Shown piece by piece: positions 11,638 to 20,551 of a stretch of DNA of 45,987 bases. Origin of the DNA: Sandaracinaceae bacterium (GTDB lineage Bacteria; Myxococcota_A; Polyangia; Polyangiales; Sandaracinaceae); NCBI GenBank assembly GCA_040218145.1, contig JAVJQK010000112.1, forward strand, positions 1 through 45,987. Direction: 5' to 3'. Position 1 is the stretch's first letter. Every line of letters starts with the position of its first letter. The translations under genes were made by a program, and so were the position numbers. Below the pieces are notes generated by a model, which did not search any database, was not told where the DNA came from, and worked only from the letters and a program-made list of their open reading frames with translations.

Positions 11638-13488
11638 TTGAAGCGACATCTCTGGATTCTCGGCCTCTTCGCGGCGGCCTTCCTCGTCATGGTGATCTTC
11701 TCCGTGAACGCGCGGACGGACGCCGATCCGACGCCGGCCGGCCTCTCCGGGCAGGTCGATCCACCCACGGGCGCGGTGCTCGTGGACCTCGACGACGACG
11801 CGAGCGCCGAGGCGCACGCAGCGGTCGCCGAGCGGCTGGCCCGCGCGATCGCGCCCTTCGGCTGGCCCTCCGGTGACGCCGCCCTCGGCGCGGAGCTGAA
11901 CGACGAGGCGAACCTCTTCCGCCTCGAGCCGCCCCTGAGCGAGATCGACGACGTCATGCGCGCGCTCGCCGACGACCCGAACGTCGAGGTGGTCGAGGTC
12001 GAGCGGAGCTGGTCCCTCGAGGAGCCGGCCGCGTTCGTCCGGCCGCTCACCGCGCCGGCCCCGGCGCCGGTCGACGACCCGGATCGCTTCGTCCCGAACG
12101 ACCCCTACTACCAGCACCAGTGGCACCTCGATCAGATCGGGATGCCGCGCGCGTGGACGATGTCGCGCGGCGCCGGGGTGGTCGTCGCGGTGATCGACAC
12201 CGGGGTCGCGTACCGCGAGGAGGGCGGCTTCCACCAGGCGCCGGACCTCGGCCAGACCCGCTTCGTCGACGGCTACGACTTCGTGCGGAACGACGCCTTC
12301 CCCGACGACGAGCACGGCCACGGCACGCACGTCGCGGGCACGGTGGCGCAGAGCACGAACAACGGCGTCGGGGTCGCGGGCGTCGCGCCCGAGGCGACCA
12401 TCATGCCGCTCAAGGTGCTCGACCGGAACGGCACGGGCGGGTGGGGCGGCATCGCGGCCGCCATCCGCTACGCGGCCGACAACGGGGCGCACGTGATCAA
12501 CATGTCGCTCGGCGGCGGCAGCCCCTCCCGCGCGGTGCAGCGCGCCATCGACTACGCGCACGGCAAGGGTGTGCTCGTGGTGGCGGCGGCCGGCAACTCG
12601 AGCCGCAGCCGGGTCGAATACCCCGCGCGTCACAACCACGTCGTGGCCGTGGGCGCGGTGCGCTACGACCGCGAGCTGACCTTCTACTCCTGCTACGGCA
12701 CCGGCCTCGACGTCGTCGCGCCCGGCGGCGATCTGCGGGTCGATCAGAACGACGACGGCATGCCCGACGGCGTGCTGCAGAACACGATGGTCCGCGGCGA
12801 CACCGCGCGATTCGACTACCTCGCGTGGCAGGGCACCTCGATGGCCGCGCCCCACGTCGCGGGCGTCGCGGCCCTCGTCTACGCCAACGGGGTCAGCGAC
12901 CCCGACTCGGTCGAGCGCATCCTGAAGCAGAGCGCGACGAACCTCGGCGACGCGCACCGCTACGGCTCGGGCCTGGTGCAGGCGCCGGACGCGCTCGCGA
13001 AGGCGACGCAGCACGGCGGCGCCGCGCGTGGCGCGGTGGCCCTCGGCCTCTCCCTGCTCCTCTTGCTCGGCCTCCGGCGCAAGGACGCGCTCGGTGTGGC
13101 GCCGGTCTCCACGACCGGCTGGGCCGTGGTCAGCGCGGGTGGCCTCGGCGTCCTGCCGTGGGCGCTGGCGGGGCTCGGCGGCTTCGGCGCCATGCTCTCG
13201 CTGGGCGCGCTCGGCTCGGGCGCGTGGTCGCTGGGCGCCTGGGGCACGCTCGCGCTCGCGAGCGCGCTGCCGATCTTCGGCGCAGTGGCGCTGGGCTACC
13301 ACGTGAAGCGGCTGCGCCCGCTCCTGGTCGGGCTCGGGCTCGGCAGCGCGGCGTTCCTGGCCGTCGAGGCCCTCTGGCCGACGCTCCGGTTCGCGCTCTT
13401 GCCCGAGGCGCTCGTGGGGCCCTGGCTGCTCCTGAACGCCCTCGGGGCCCTCGGGCTCGCCGCGGTGGTCGCTCGAAAGGCGCGATAA
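11638..13488 (+). CDS. Membrane-anchored subtilisin-like (S8) serine protease with polytopic C-terminus
   Basis: This is a 616-residue protein starting at TTG, chosen because GGGGAG lies 7 nt upstream and an N-terminal helix follows at once (LWILGLFAAAFLVMVIF). Residues about 45-125 look like an I9-type propeptide. The catalytic triad is visible: Asp187 in VVAVIDTG, His228 in HGHGTHVAG and Ser401 in GTSMAAPHVAG, with oxyanion Asn320 (AAAGNSS). It should cleave proteins on the periplasmic face. Unusually, residues about 460-616 contain around five hydrophobic helices rather than a PPC or sorting domain. A Gly-Gly-Ala then LLLLLGLRRKDA stretch resembles a GlyGly-type anchor at the first of these. 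The downstream hairpin at 13517 may terminate it. Confidence 0.92.
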   Translation: MKRHLWILGLFAAAFLVMVIFSVNARTDADPTPAGLSGQVDPPTGAVLVDLDDDASAEAHAAVAERLARAIAPFGWPSGDAALGAELNDEANLFRLEPPLSEIDDVMRALADDPNVEVVEVERSWSLEEPAAFVRPLTAPAPAPVDDPDRFVPNDPYYQHQWHLDQIGMPRAWTMSRGAGVVVAVIDTGVAYREEGGFHQAPDLGQTRFVDGYDFVRNDAFPDDEHGHGTHVAGTVAQSTNNGVGVAGVAPEATIMPLKVLDRNGTGGWGGIAAAIRYAADNGAHVINMSLGGGSPSRAVQRAIDYAHGKGVLVVAAAGNSSRSRVEYPARHNHVVAVGAVRYDRELTFYSCYGTGLDVVAPGGDLRVDQNDDGMPDGVLQNTMVRGDTARFDYLAWQGTSMAAPHVAGVAALVYANGVSDPDSVERILKQSATNLGDAHRYGSGLVQAPDALAKATQHGGAARGAVALGLSLLLLLGLRRKDALGVAPVSTTGWAVVSAGGLGVLPWALAGLGGFGAMLSLGALGSGAWSLGAWGTLALASALPIFGAVALGYHVKRLRPLLVGLGLGSAAFLAVEALWPTLRFALLPEALVGPWLLLNALGALGLAAVVARKAR

Positions 13489-13516
13489 CCGACCGGAAAA
13501 CCCGGGGTTCCCGTCT

Positions 13517-13546
13517 CGAGGCTCGGCGATCCGTCGCCGGGCCTCG
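13517..13546 (+). terminator. Hairpin after the subtilase gene, terminator-like
   Basis: CGAGGC-T-CGGCGA and TCGCCG-G-GCCTCG pair as a 13-bp stem (one U.G) around a TCCG loop, 28 nt after the stop codon. There is no U-tract, so it may only protect the 3' end or assist Rho. Confidence 0.45.
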
Positions 13547-13562
13547 ACTGCGTTCGGACCCC

Positions 13563-13580
13563 CATGACAGCGATGTCATG
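13563..13580. repeat. Short perfect inverted repeat CATGACA-GCGA-TGTCATG
   Basis: Seven-base arms flank GCGA. It could be an operator or a small hairpin. It lies in the gap between the subtilase and the structured region, with no nearby start codon to explain it as an operator. Confidence 0.4.
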
Positions 13581-13689
13581 GTGCGAAGCCGTCGCCGCGG
13601 CGGTATTCGTGAGGTCCCGCAGACCCGCCCATGGAATCATTGGGCTTTTCGGAAACGAGCGCGATGGCACCGCGATTGCTTCATATCAA

Positions 13690-14030
13690 AACGAAGATAG
13701 CGGCTGAGGCGAACCCCAACCGCTACCATCGCGCTTCACTTGCCAATCAGAGCTTCTTCGCTTAACAGCTTCGTGCTTTCTAGCAGGAGCTTTCGGAGAC
13801 CGGCCGTTTCAACCCCGTCGGGCTCCCCTCCAGCTTCGCTTTCTTTCTTGGGCTGTCCGGTCTCGTCGAGCGCTGCTTCGTGGCGCTCGACCCGACTGGA
13901 ACCGCTTCTTTCTTTCGAGCCTGCTTGCTTCTTCGACTTACTTACTCTTCGACAGCCTGACTTCGTAGAATCTTCCCGGGTTTCCCCGGGTCTTCCGCCC
14001 GGCGAGTGACAGCTCGCCGGGCGTTCCTTT
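13690..14030 (-). ncRNA. Candidate structured noncoding RNA, unknown class
   Basis: This is the heart of the only long gap (13489-14181). Its composition differs from the surroundings: lower GC, and strongly purine-rich on the minus strand. Read on the minus strand it has a 10-bp stem GCCCGGCGAG/CTCGCCGGGC (13997-14022), a CCCGGG stem closed by a GAAA tetraloop (13975-13990), a 9-bp stem GTCGAGCGC/GCGCTCGAC (13865-13891), an adjoining 8-bp long-range helix (13857-13864 with 13796-13803), and a terminator-like stem at 13696-13727. The tetraloops and the G.U pairs in the last stem favour the minus strand. The first stem is followed on the plus strand by GTTCCTTTT and could be a plus-strand terminator instead. 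It lacks RNase P, tmRNA, SRP and 5S signatures. A 101-codon K/E/S-rich frame spans it, but has no ribosome site and is explained by few T residues. The ends are approximate. Confidence 0.5.
13696..13727 (-). terminator. Intrinsic-terminator-like stem with UUCG loop
   Basis: On the minus strand GGTAGCGGTTGGGG-TTCG-CCTCAGCCGCTATC forms a 14-bp stem with three G.U pairs, followed by TTCGTTTTGAT. On the plus strand the same three positions are A.C mismatches, so the orientation is fairly clear. It would end a minus-strand transcript through the structured region. Confidence 0.55.
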
Positions 14031-14181
14031 TCCGTCTTCATCGGTCAACGGCGCCCGCTCCGAAGAGTGAAGCCGCGACTTCCCGATCAGGGTAACGCCG
14101 AGCCTCTCGGGTTGCCATGGGGGAGACGCCCCACCTCCGCCTTACATTCCTCCCACGCGAGCGCTCTGCTACCCTCGCGCC

Positions 14182-14640
14182 ATGCTTCGTATCCTCTCGG
14201 GGTTGATGCTCGCCGTGATGGCCTCCGGCTGCGCCGCGATCAGCGACGACATGCAGCGGGCCGAGGCCACCTACGAGCAGGCGCGCTACGAGGACACGCT
14301 GATCTGGCTGCGTGACCTCGAGGACGACGCGCCGACGATGGATCTCGAGATGCGCGCCCGGTACTACTACCTGCGCGGCATGACCGAGTACCGGCTCGGG
14401 CATCGTCTCGACGCGCTGCACTACCTGGCCGTCGCGCGCGAGGTCGCGGGCGACCAGGGCGCCGGGCTCCGGCCCGAGTGGCGTCAGATCATGGACCGCA
14501 CCCTCACGGAGCTCACGCCGCGCGGCATGAGCCATCGGCCGCCGGAGGCGACGTCGACGGAGGAGGAGACCGCGGGGGGCGAGGCGCCCGTCGAAGAGTC
14601 GGCGGGCCCGGACGAGGCGTCGCCGGTCGAAGAGAGCTGA
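14182..14640 (+). CDS. TPR-containing lipoprotein
   Basis: This is a 152-residue protein. The N-terminus MLRILSGLMLAVMASGCAA has a lipobox (ASGC, Cys17), so it is lipidated. Residues 20-115 form TPR-like helices (AEATYEQARYEDTLIWLRDL, RARYYYLRGMTEYRLGHRLDALHYL). The C-terminal 35 residues are Glu/Pro/Ser-rich and probably disordered. TPR lipoproteins often serve in envelope assembly complexes; none can be named here. TACCCT sits 7 nt before the start, suggesting a leader that is very short if used as a -10 element. Confidence 0.8.
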   Translation: MLRILSGLMLAVMASGCAAISDDMQRAEATYEQARYEDTLIWLRDLEDDAPTMDLEMRARYYYLRGMTEYRLGHRLDALHYLAVAREVAGDQGAGLRPEWRQIMDRTLTELTPRGMSHRPPEATSTEEETAGGEAPVEESAGPDEASPVEES

Positions 14641-14697
14641 CCGAAGGGGCTGAACGAAGAACGGCAGAAGCCCACCCTGGGGCCCCTGCCGCTTCGG
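14641..14697. terminator. Hairpin between convergent genes
   Basis: CCGAAG (14641-14646) can pair with CTTCGG (14692-14697). Inside it GGCAG-AA-GCCC and GGGC-CC-CTGCC (14663-14690) form a stem with a 2x2 internal loop. It lies between the stops of the TPR lipoprotein and the DUF465 gene and could serve both strands. There is no U-tract. Confidence 0.4.
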
Positions 14698-14721
14698 CGA
14701 TCGCGCTGCGTTCGGTACCCG

Positions 14722-14922
14722 TCAGGGTACGGACGAGATTCGACTCAGCTCGTCCTTGGTCGCTAGCTTCTCTTTCTTCAGTTTTTGCAATCTGACTTGT
14801 TCGTCAGGATTTAGCCCCAGCCTCGATTCATACTCCGCGACCTGCGCCTTCAGCTGCTTGTGGCGCTTCTCCAGTCGCGTGATGTTCTTGTTGCTATCGA
14901 TTCGGCGCTGAGACCTGCTCAT
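14722..14922 (-). CDS. DUF465/YdcH-like small coiled-coil protein
   Basis: This 66-residue, charged, all-helical protein contains ITRLEKRHKQLKAQV and a C-terminal LKKEKLATKDEL that matches the DUF465 (YdcH) signature of a short helix pair ending in LKKxKLxxKDE. The biochemical role of the family is not established. The start is well supported by GGAGG 4 nt upstream of the ATG. Its codon use is less GC-extreme than its neighbours. The 224 bp upstream (14923-15146) hold a CCCCTCG/CGAGGGG hairpin (14947-14966) and a perfect TTGACA on the minus strand (14992-14987), but no convincing -10. Confidence 0.75.
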   Translation of the reverse strand: MSRSQRRIDSNKNITRLEKRHKQLKAQVAEYESRLGLNPDEQVRLQKLKKEKLATKDELSRISSVP

Positions 14923-15146
14923 GAAACCTCCGTCCAGAAACCGCCGCCCCTCGCTCTCTCGAGGGGCTCGGTGAACAGAAACTGACTGTCAAGGAAAGCC
15001 TAAGCCGTAGCGCGGGTCGGGTGACCCAAGACGGCCTCAATGGTAGCCGGGACGTGACGGGCGATCAACATCGCCTCGCAGGGACACGGCCCCGGAACAG
15101 GGAGCCTCTGCCCGGCGTTGCGCCCCGACTTGCGGGAGCCCGCTGA

Positions 15147-15899
15147 ATGAAGGACAAGGCCCGGCAGTCGATGCGGAGAACGATGATGAAGCCCTCCCGA
15201 AAGCTGTGGACGATGCTCGCGGTCGCTTGCTCAGGCGCGGCCGTCCTGGTGGCCAGCGCGGCGGTCGAGCGCGCGGAGGCGCAGGCCCGCCCGAGCGCGG
15301 CCGAGGTCGCCTCGTGGGTGCAGACCTTCTACGACCAGACCCAGACGATGACCGCGCGCTTCGTGCAGCGGTACCGCAACCGGGTCTACGACCGGACCGA
15401 CGTCAGCCGGGGCCGCGTCCGCTTCCGCAAGCCGGGCATGATGCGCTTCGACTACGACGACCCCAACGGCAAGATCGTCGTGAGCGACGGATCGAACCTC
15501 ACGGTCTTCGAGCCGCCCGACCCCGGCCAGCAGCGCGGGCAGTACTACCAGCAGCCGATCAGCGACGCGCAGCTCCCCGCCGCGCTCAGCTTCCTGACCG
15601 GGACGGGCCGGCTCGACGAGAACTTCCGCTTCCGATTGCTGGACGCCTCGCGCCTCGGCTACGCGGACGGGCAGGTGCTCGAGCTGCGCAGCCGCCGTCC
15701 CACCCCGCACTACTCGCGCATCCTCCTCTTCGTCGACGACGACGAGTCGCGTCGCGGCGTCGTGCACCGGATCATGATCGTGGACTCGTCGAACAACGTG
15801 AACCGCTTCGACTTCCTCGAGCAGCGGCTCAACCGCGACGTGCCCGAGAGCGTGTTCCGGTGGCGTCCCCCGGCCGGCACCCGCCGCATCCAGCCCTGA
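15147..15899 (+). CDS. lolA: LolA-family outer-membrane lipoprotein carrier
   Basis: LolA shuttles lipoproteins across the periplasm from LolCDE to LolB or the outer membrane. The 250-residue frame has a signal peptide with an unusually long positive n-region; the hydrophobic core is WTMLAVACSGAAVLVASA. LolA-like features are the Gln-rich TMTARFVQRY helix, GRVRFRKPGMMRFDYDDPNGKIVVSDG and the PAALSFLTG segment. The ATG at 15147 has GGGAG 9 nt upstream. Met14 (15186) also has CGGAG upstream and would give a more standard signal peptide. The stop is 4 nt from the convergent gene at 15904. E. coli LolA is about 200 residues, and the extra length is mainly N-terminal. Confidence 0.88.
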   Translation: MKDKARQSMRRTMMKPSRKLWTMLAVACSGAAVLVASAAVERAEAQARPSAAEVASWVQTFYDQTQTMTARFVQRYRNRVYDRTDVSRGRVRFRKPGMMRFDYDDPNGKIVVSDGSNLTVFEPPDPGQQRGQYYQQPISDAQLPAALSFLTGTGRLDENFRFRLLDASRLGYADGQVLELRSRRPTPHYSRILLFVDDDESRRGVVHRIMIVDSSNNVNRFDFLEQRLNRDVPESVFRWRPPAGTRRIQP

Positions 15900-15903
15900 C
15901 CGC

Positions 15904-16617
15904 TCAGCCGCGGTAGAGCTCGAGCATCTCGAGCGCGAAGGCGAGCTCCGCCGTGAGCGCCGCGTCGTCGCTCTCGGACAGGGCGCGCTCCATCGCGGCC
16001 TGCGTCTCCGGCGCGCGGAAGAGCGCGAGCAGCGCGGCCCCCGACGCGGGGGTGCCCCGCCAGCCGGCCGGGACCTCGAGGCTCCAGAACTCGCCCTGGC
16101 CGAACCACCGCTGACTCATCGCCTCGGCGATGTCGCGCGGCGCGCCGGGACGCGCGGCCCAGCGCCGCACGAACGCCGCGGGATCGGCGAGCATGGGGGA
16201 CGCCTCCTCCAGCCAGAAGATCGCGTCACCGGGCCGCGACAGGACATCGTCGGCCCACGCGTCGAAGAGCGCGCGCACCGCGCTCCGCTCGCGCTCGGGC
16301 CACGCCTCGAAGCCCGCGTCGTGCATCTTGCGGATCACCACTTCGAGCGCGAGGCCGGGGAGGCCCGCGTCCTCGCCCCGCACGACCAGCTCGAGGATGC
16401 GCGGGAGGAAGTGCGCGTAGTCGCCTTCGCTCCCCCACGTGCTCATCGCCTTGAACGGATAGCGGCCGAGGTCATCGGCGCAGAGCTCCGACACCGGCTT
16501 CGAGAGCAGCCGCGCCACCTCGTCGTCGCGCACGCAGCAAGGGCAGGCGTGCATGCGCTTGGGCGCCGGGCGACGCGCGAACGCGGCGTAGAGGTCGTCG
16601 ACGGCGGCGTCGATCAC
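15904..16617 (-). CDS. Hypothetical protein with CPCC motif
   Basis: This is a 237-residue protein. The GTG start at 16617 overlaps the stop of the upstream glycosyltransferase (GTGA), which indicates translational coupling; no other start fits as well. A HACPCCVRDDEVARLL segment near residue 22 has adjacent Cys-x-Cys-Cys that could bind metal or be redox-active. It is followed by DDLGRYPFKAMSTWGSEGDYAHFLPRILELV. The remainder is helical. Similar CPCC-plus-LxxYxFKAxxTWG proteins of unknown function are known to me from other bacteria, but I cannot name a family. It is the last gene of the glmS/glycosyltransferase operon. Confidence 0.75.
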   Translation of the reverse strand: MIDAAVDDLYAAFARRPAPKRMHACPCCVRDDEVARLLSKPVSELCADDLGRYPFKAMSTWGSEGDYAHFLPRILELVVRGEDAGLPGLALEVVIRKMHDAGFEAWPERERSAVRALFDAWADDVLSRPGDAIFWLEEASPMLADPAAFVRRWAARPGAPRDIAEAMSQRWFGQGEFWSLEVPAGWRGTPASGAALLALFRAPETQAAMERALSESDDAALTAELAFALEMLELYRG

Positions 16618-17795
16618 GGCAGGTTCCGTTCGAGGAGATCTTCGATGCGCGGCGCGAGGACCTCCCACGTGAAAGCCTCGCCGATCTCGCGCGCCGCCGC
16701 CGCCTTCGATCGGCGCGCCCCCGGCTCGAGCGCGCAGGCGCGGAGCGCGCGGCGGAGGGCGTCGACGTCCGCGGGAGGGACCAGCCAGGCGCTCTCCTCG
16801 TCGAAGAGCTCGGCCACGCCGCCGCTGGCGCTCGCGACCACGGGCAGGCCGGCCCGCGCCGCCTCGAGCACCACGGTCGGGGTCCCTTCGGTGCGGCCGC
16901 TCGACAGCTCGATGGAAGGCAGCACCAGGGCGTCCGCCGCGGCGAAGAGATCGGCCTTGTCGCGCCCCGTTCGGACCCCCAGGAACCGAACGCGGGCGCG
17001 TCGCTGCGCCGCGCGGCGGGCGAGCTCGAGCTGCGACGGTCCCTCGCCCGCGATCACGAGCTGGACTCCGGCGTCGCCGCCGATCGCGTCGATCGCGTGG
17101 CGCAGCCCCTTGATGGGCACGAGCCGACCCACCGACAGCAGGGTGAAGCGGTCGAAGCGCAGCCGCTGTCGGAGCGCGCGCCGTGAGGCCGACGGCGGCT
17201 CGAGCTCCACCCCCATCGCGCTCGCGTGCGCGCGGCTGGCCAGCCGAGCCCGCGGCACCGGAGCCAACAGGTGGAGGAAGCGCTTGCGGAGCGCGTTGGA
17301 CGCGAACCACAGCTCGTCCGCGCTCGCGCCCACGCGCGCGGCGATCCGGCCCGACAGCGGGAGCCTCGCCATGAGGTGCACGTCCGCCGAGTGGAGGACC
17401 GCGAGGTGCGGCCGCTCGCCTCGCACCCTGCCCGCGACGAGCGCCGACGGCAGCGCCCAGTGGCTCACGAGCGCGTCCCAGCTCTGCGCCCGGGCGCGGG
17501 TCTCCTCGAGCAAGGCGCGGGGGAAGCTCAGCAGGCCAGGCCAGGCGCGCGGGTCGCGGCGCACGTTGTCGGGGACGCCCGCGCCGTAGAAGGTGCGCAG
17601 GCCCGCCCCGTAGTCGATCCACCGAAGCGTCACGCCCGGGTCGGTGAGCGGCGCCTCGCCCGCCGCGGGCTTCGGCGCGAGGACCTCCAGGGTGTGCCCC
17701 CGCGCGGCGAGCGCGCGCGCCATGCCCCGCACGAAGACGCCCGCCACGTCGCCCTCGAAGCGCGGGTAGCTCGTCGTCAGCACTCCGATCCGCAT
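16614..17795 (-). CDS. Family 4 glycosyltransferase (GT-B)
   Basis: This is a 393-residue protein. The N-terminal GT-B lobe begins MRIGVLTTSYPRFEGDVAGVFV, typical of GT4 enzymes, with the acceptor-side loop at FEGD. The C-terminal lobe has LLSVGRLVPIKG and VIAGEGP. It also has the EX7E element EGTPTVVLE, which positions the nucleotide-sugar donor. It transfers a sugar from an NDP-sugar with retention; the sugar and acceptor are not predictable. It is cytoplasmic or membrane-peripheral. It lies between the GT2 gene (21 nt upstream) and the coupled CPCC gene, consistent with surface glycan synthesis fed by GlmS-derived hexosamine. Confidence 0.9.
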   Translation of the reverse strand: MRIGVLTTSYPRFEGDVAGVFVRGMARALAARGHTLEVLAPKPAAGEAPLTDPGVTLRWIDYGAGLRTFYGAGVPDNVRRDPRAWPGLLSFPRALLEETRARAQSWDALVSHWALPSALVAGRVRGERPHLAVLHSADVHLMARLPLSGRIAARVGASADELWFASNALRKRFLHLLAPVPRARLASRAHASAMGVELEPPSASRRALRQRLRFDRFTLLSVGRLVPIKGLRHAIDAIGGDAGVQLVIAGEGPSQLELARRAAQRRARVRFLGVRTGRDKADLFAAADALVLPSIELSSGRTEGTPTVVLEAARAGLPVVASASGGVAELFDEESAWLVPPADVDALRRALRACALEPGARRSKAAAAREIGEAFTWEVLAPRIEDLLERNLP

Positions 17796-17816
17796 GGCCC
17801 GGAGAGTGTGCGCGGC

Positions 17817-18539
17817 TCAGCGCCGGTCGGCCACGAAGACCCGACGCGCGAGCCCGAGGCCGAGCACGAGGGGGAAGCTCAGCAGCAGGTCCTGCGTGCG
17901 GATGCCGCTCTCCTCGTCCGCGTAGACGGGGCGCACGGGGACGTCGCGCACGCGGAGCCGCGCCACCGCGAGCCGGGACAGGAGATCGTTCGGGTAGCCG
18001 TAACGGGGCCAAAGGCGCTGCAGCTGGACGCGGTCGGCCACGCGGCGGTGCATGGCGGTGTAGCCGCACTGCGAGTCGTAGACATCGAGCCCGGTGACGA
18101 GGCGGGTCAGGGCGCTCAGCGCGTGGTTGCCGACCAGCCGATGCAGCGGCATCGCGCTCAGCGCCTCGGGGTGCGAGAGGCGGTTGCCCTTGACGTAGTC
18201 GGCCTCACCGCGGGCCACGGGCTCCACCACCGCGCGGAGATCGGCCGGGTCCATCTGCGCGTCGCCCGCCATCACGGCGGCGACGTCGGCGCCGTCCTCG
18301 AAGGCGCGCCGATAGCCGGTCACGATGGCCGCGCCGACGCCGCGGTTCACCGCGTGGCGGACCACCGAGACGCGCGGGTCCCCGAAGCCCTCGGCGCGCG
18401 CCGCCGTGTCGTCACGCGAGGCGTCGTCCACCACGACCACGCGATCGATCCACGTGGGGATCGACGCGAGGGTTCGCGCGATGAGTCGAGCCTCGTCGTG
18501 GGCGGGCACCACGACGGCGATGGTGGCGCCGTGCAGCAT
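17817..18539 (-). CDS. Family 2 glycosyltransferase (DPM1/UgtP-like)
   Basis: This is a 240-residue protein. The ATG at 18539 (MLHGATIAVVVPAHDE) is chosen because the GT2 fold begins at IAVVVPAHDEARLIARTL; the longer open frame upstream is antisense-like overlap with glmS. VVVVDDASRDDTA binds the nucleotide and MAGDAQMDPADL carries the DxD-like metal-binding motif. It resembles polyprenyl-phosphate glycosyltransferases, with a short C-terminal hydrophobic stretch (LLLSFPLVLGLGLARRVFV) that could be one membrane helix. It starts 14 nt after the glmS stop. Confidence 0.88.
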   Translation of the reverse strand: MLHGATIAVVVPAHDEARLIARTLASIPTWIDRVVVVDDASRDDTAARAEGFGDPRVSVVRHAVNRGVGAAIVTGYRRAFEDGADVAAVMAGDAQMDPADLRAVVEPVARGEADYVKGNRLSHPEALSAMPLHRLVGNHALSALTRLVTGLDVYDSQCGYTAMHRRVADRVQLQRLWPRYGYPNDLLSRLAVARLRVRDVPVRPVYADEESGIRTQDLLLSFPLVLGLGLARRVFVADRR

Positions 18540-18553
18540 GGCGGCGGGCGAGC

Positions 18554-20386
<1,833 letters not shown>

Positions 20387-20497
20387 GTTCTTCGCTGCTC
20401 CTGGCGCTTTCAGCCCAAGCCCTTAGTCGCGGGCGGGGCCGCCGCACCATACGATGTGTGGCGCGGACGCGCCCGACGTTCGAAGGCGAACGCAGAC

Positions 20498-20530
20498 GGC
20501 CCGGACCCTCCCGACGGAAGGACCCGGGCC
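20498..20530 (-). terminator. Strong hairpin after the M16 peptidase operon
   Basis: On the minus strand GGCCCGG-GT-CCTTCC and GGGAGG-GT-CCGGGCC pair (13 bp, one U.G) around GTC, starting about 22 nt past the stop at 20552. There is no U-tract. Confidence 0.5.
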
Positions 20531-20551
20531 GCTCATTCCCTGGAACCGACT

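Noticed and set aside
13690-13760. Resemblance to part of 5S rRNA (CGATGGTA stretch)
   Set aside because: Only a short match; the rest of 5S structure is absent.
13736-14041. 101-codon minus-strand frame in the structured region
   Set aside because: K/E/S-rich low-complexity translation, no Shine-Dalgarno, palindromes within the sequence; open because the strand has few T residues.
14987-14992. Perfect TTGACA as a promoter for the DUF465 gene
   Set aside because: No -10-like hexamer occurs at 16-18 nt; the region there is GC-rich.
20387-20500. glmS ribozyme upstream of glmS
   Set aside because: No catalytic core layout is seen, and the class is typical of Firmicutes.
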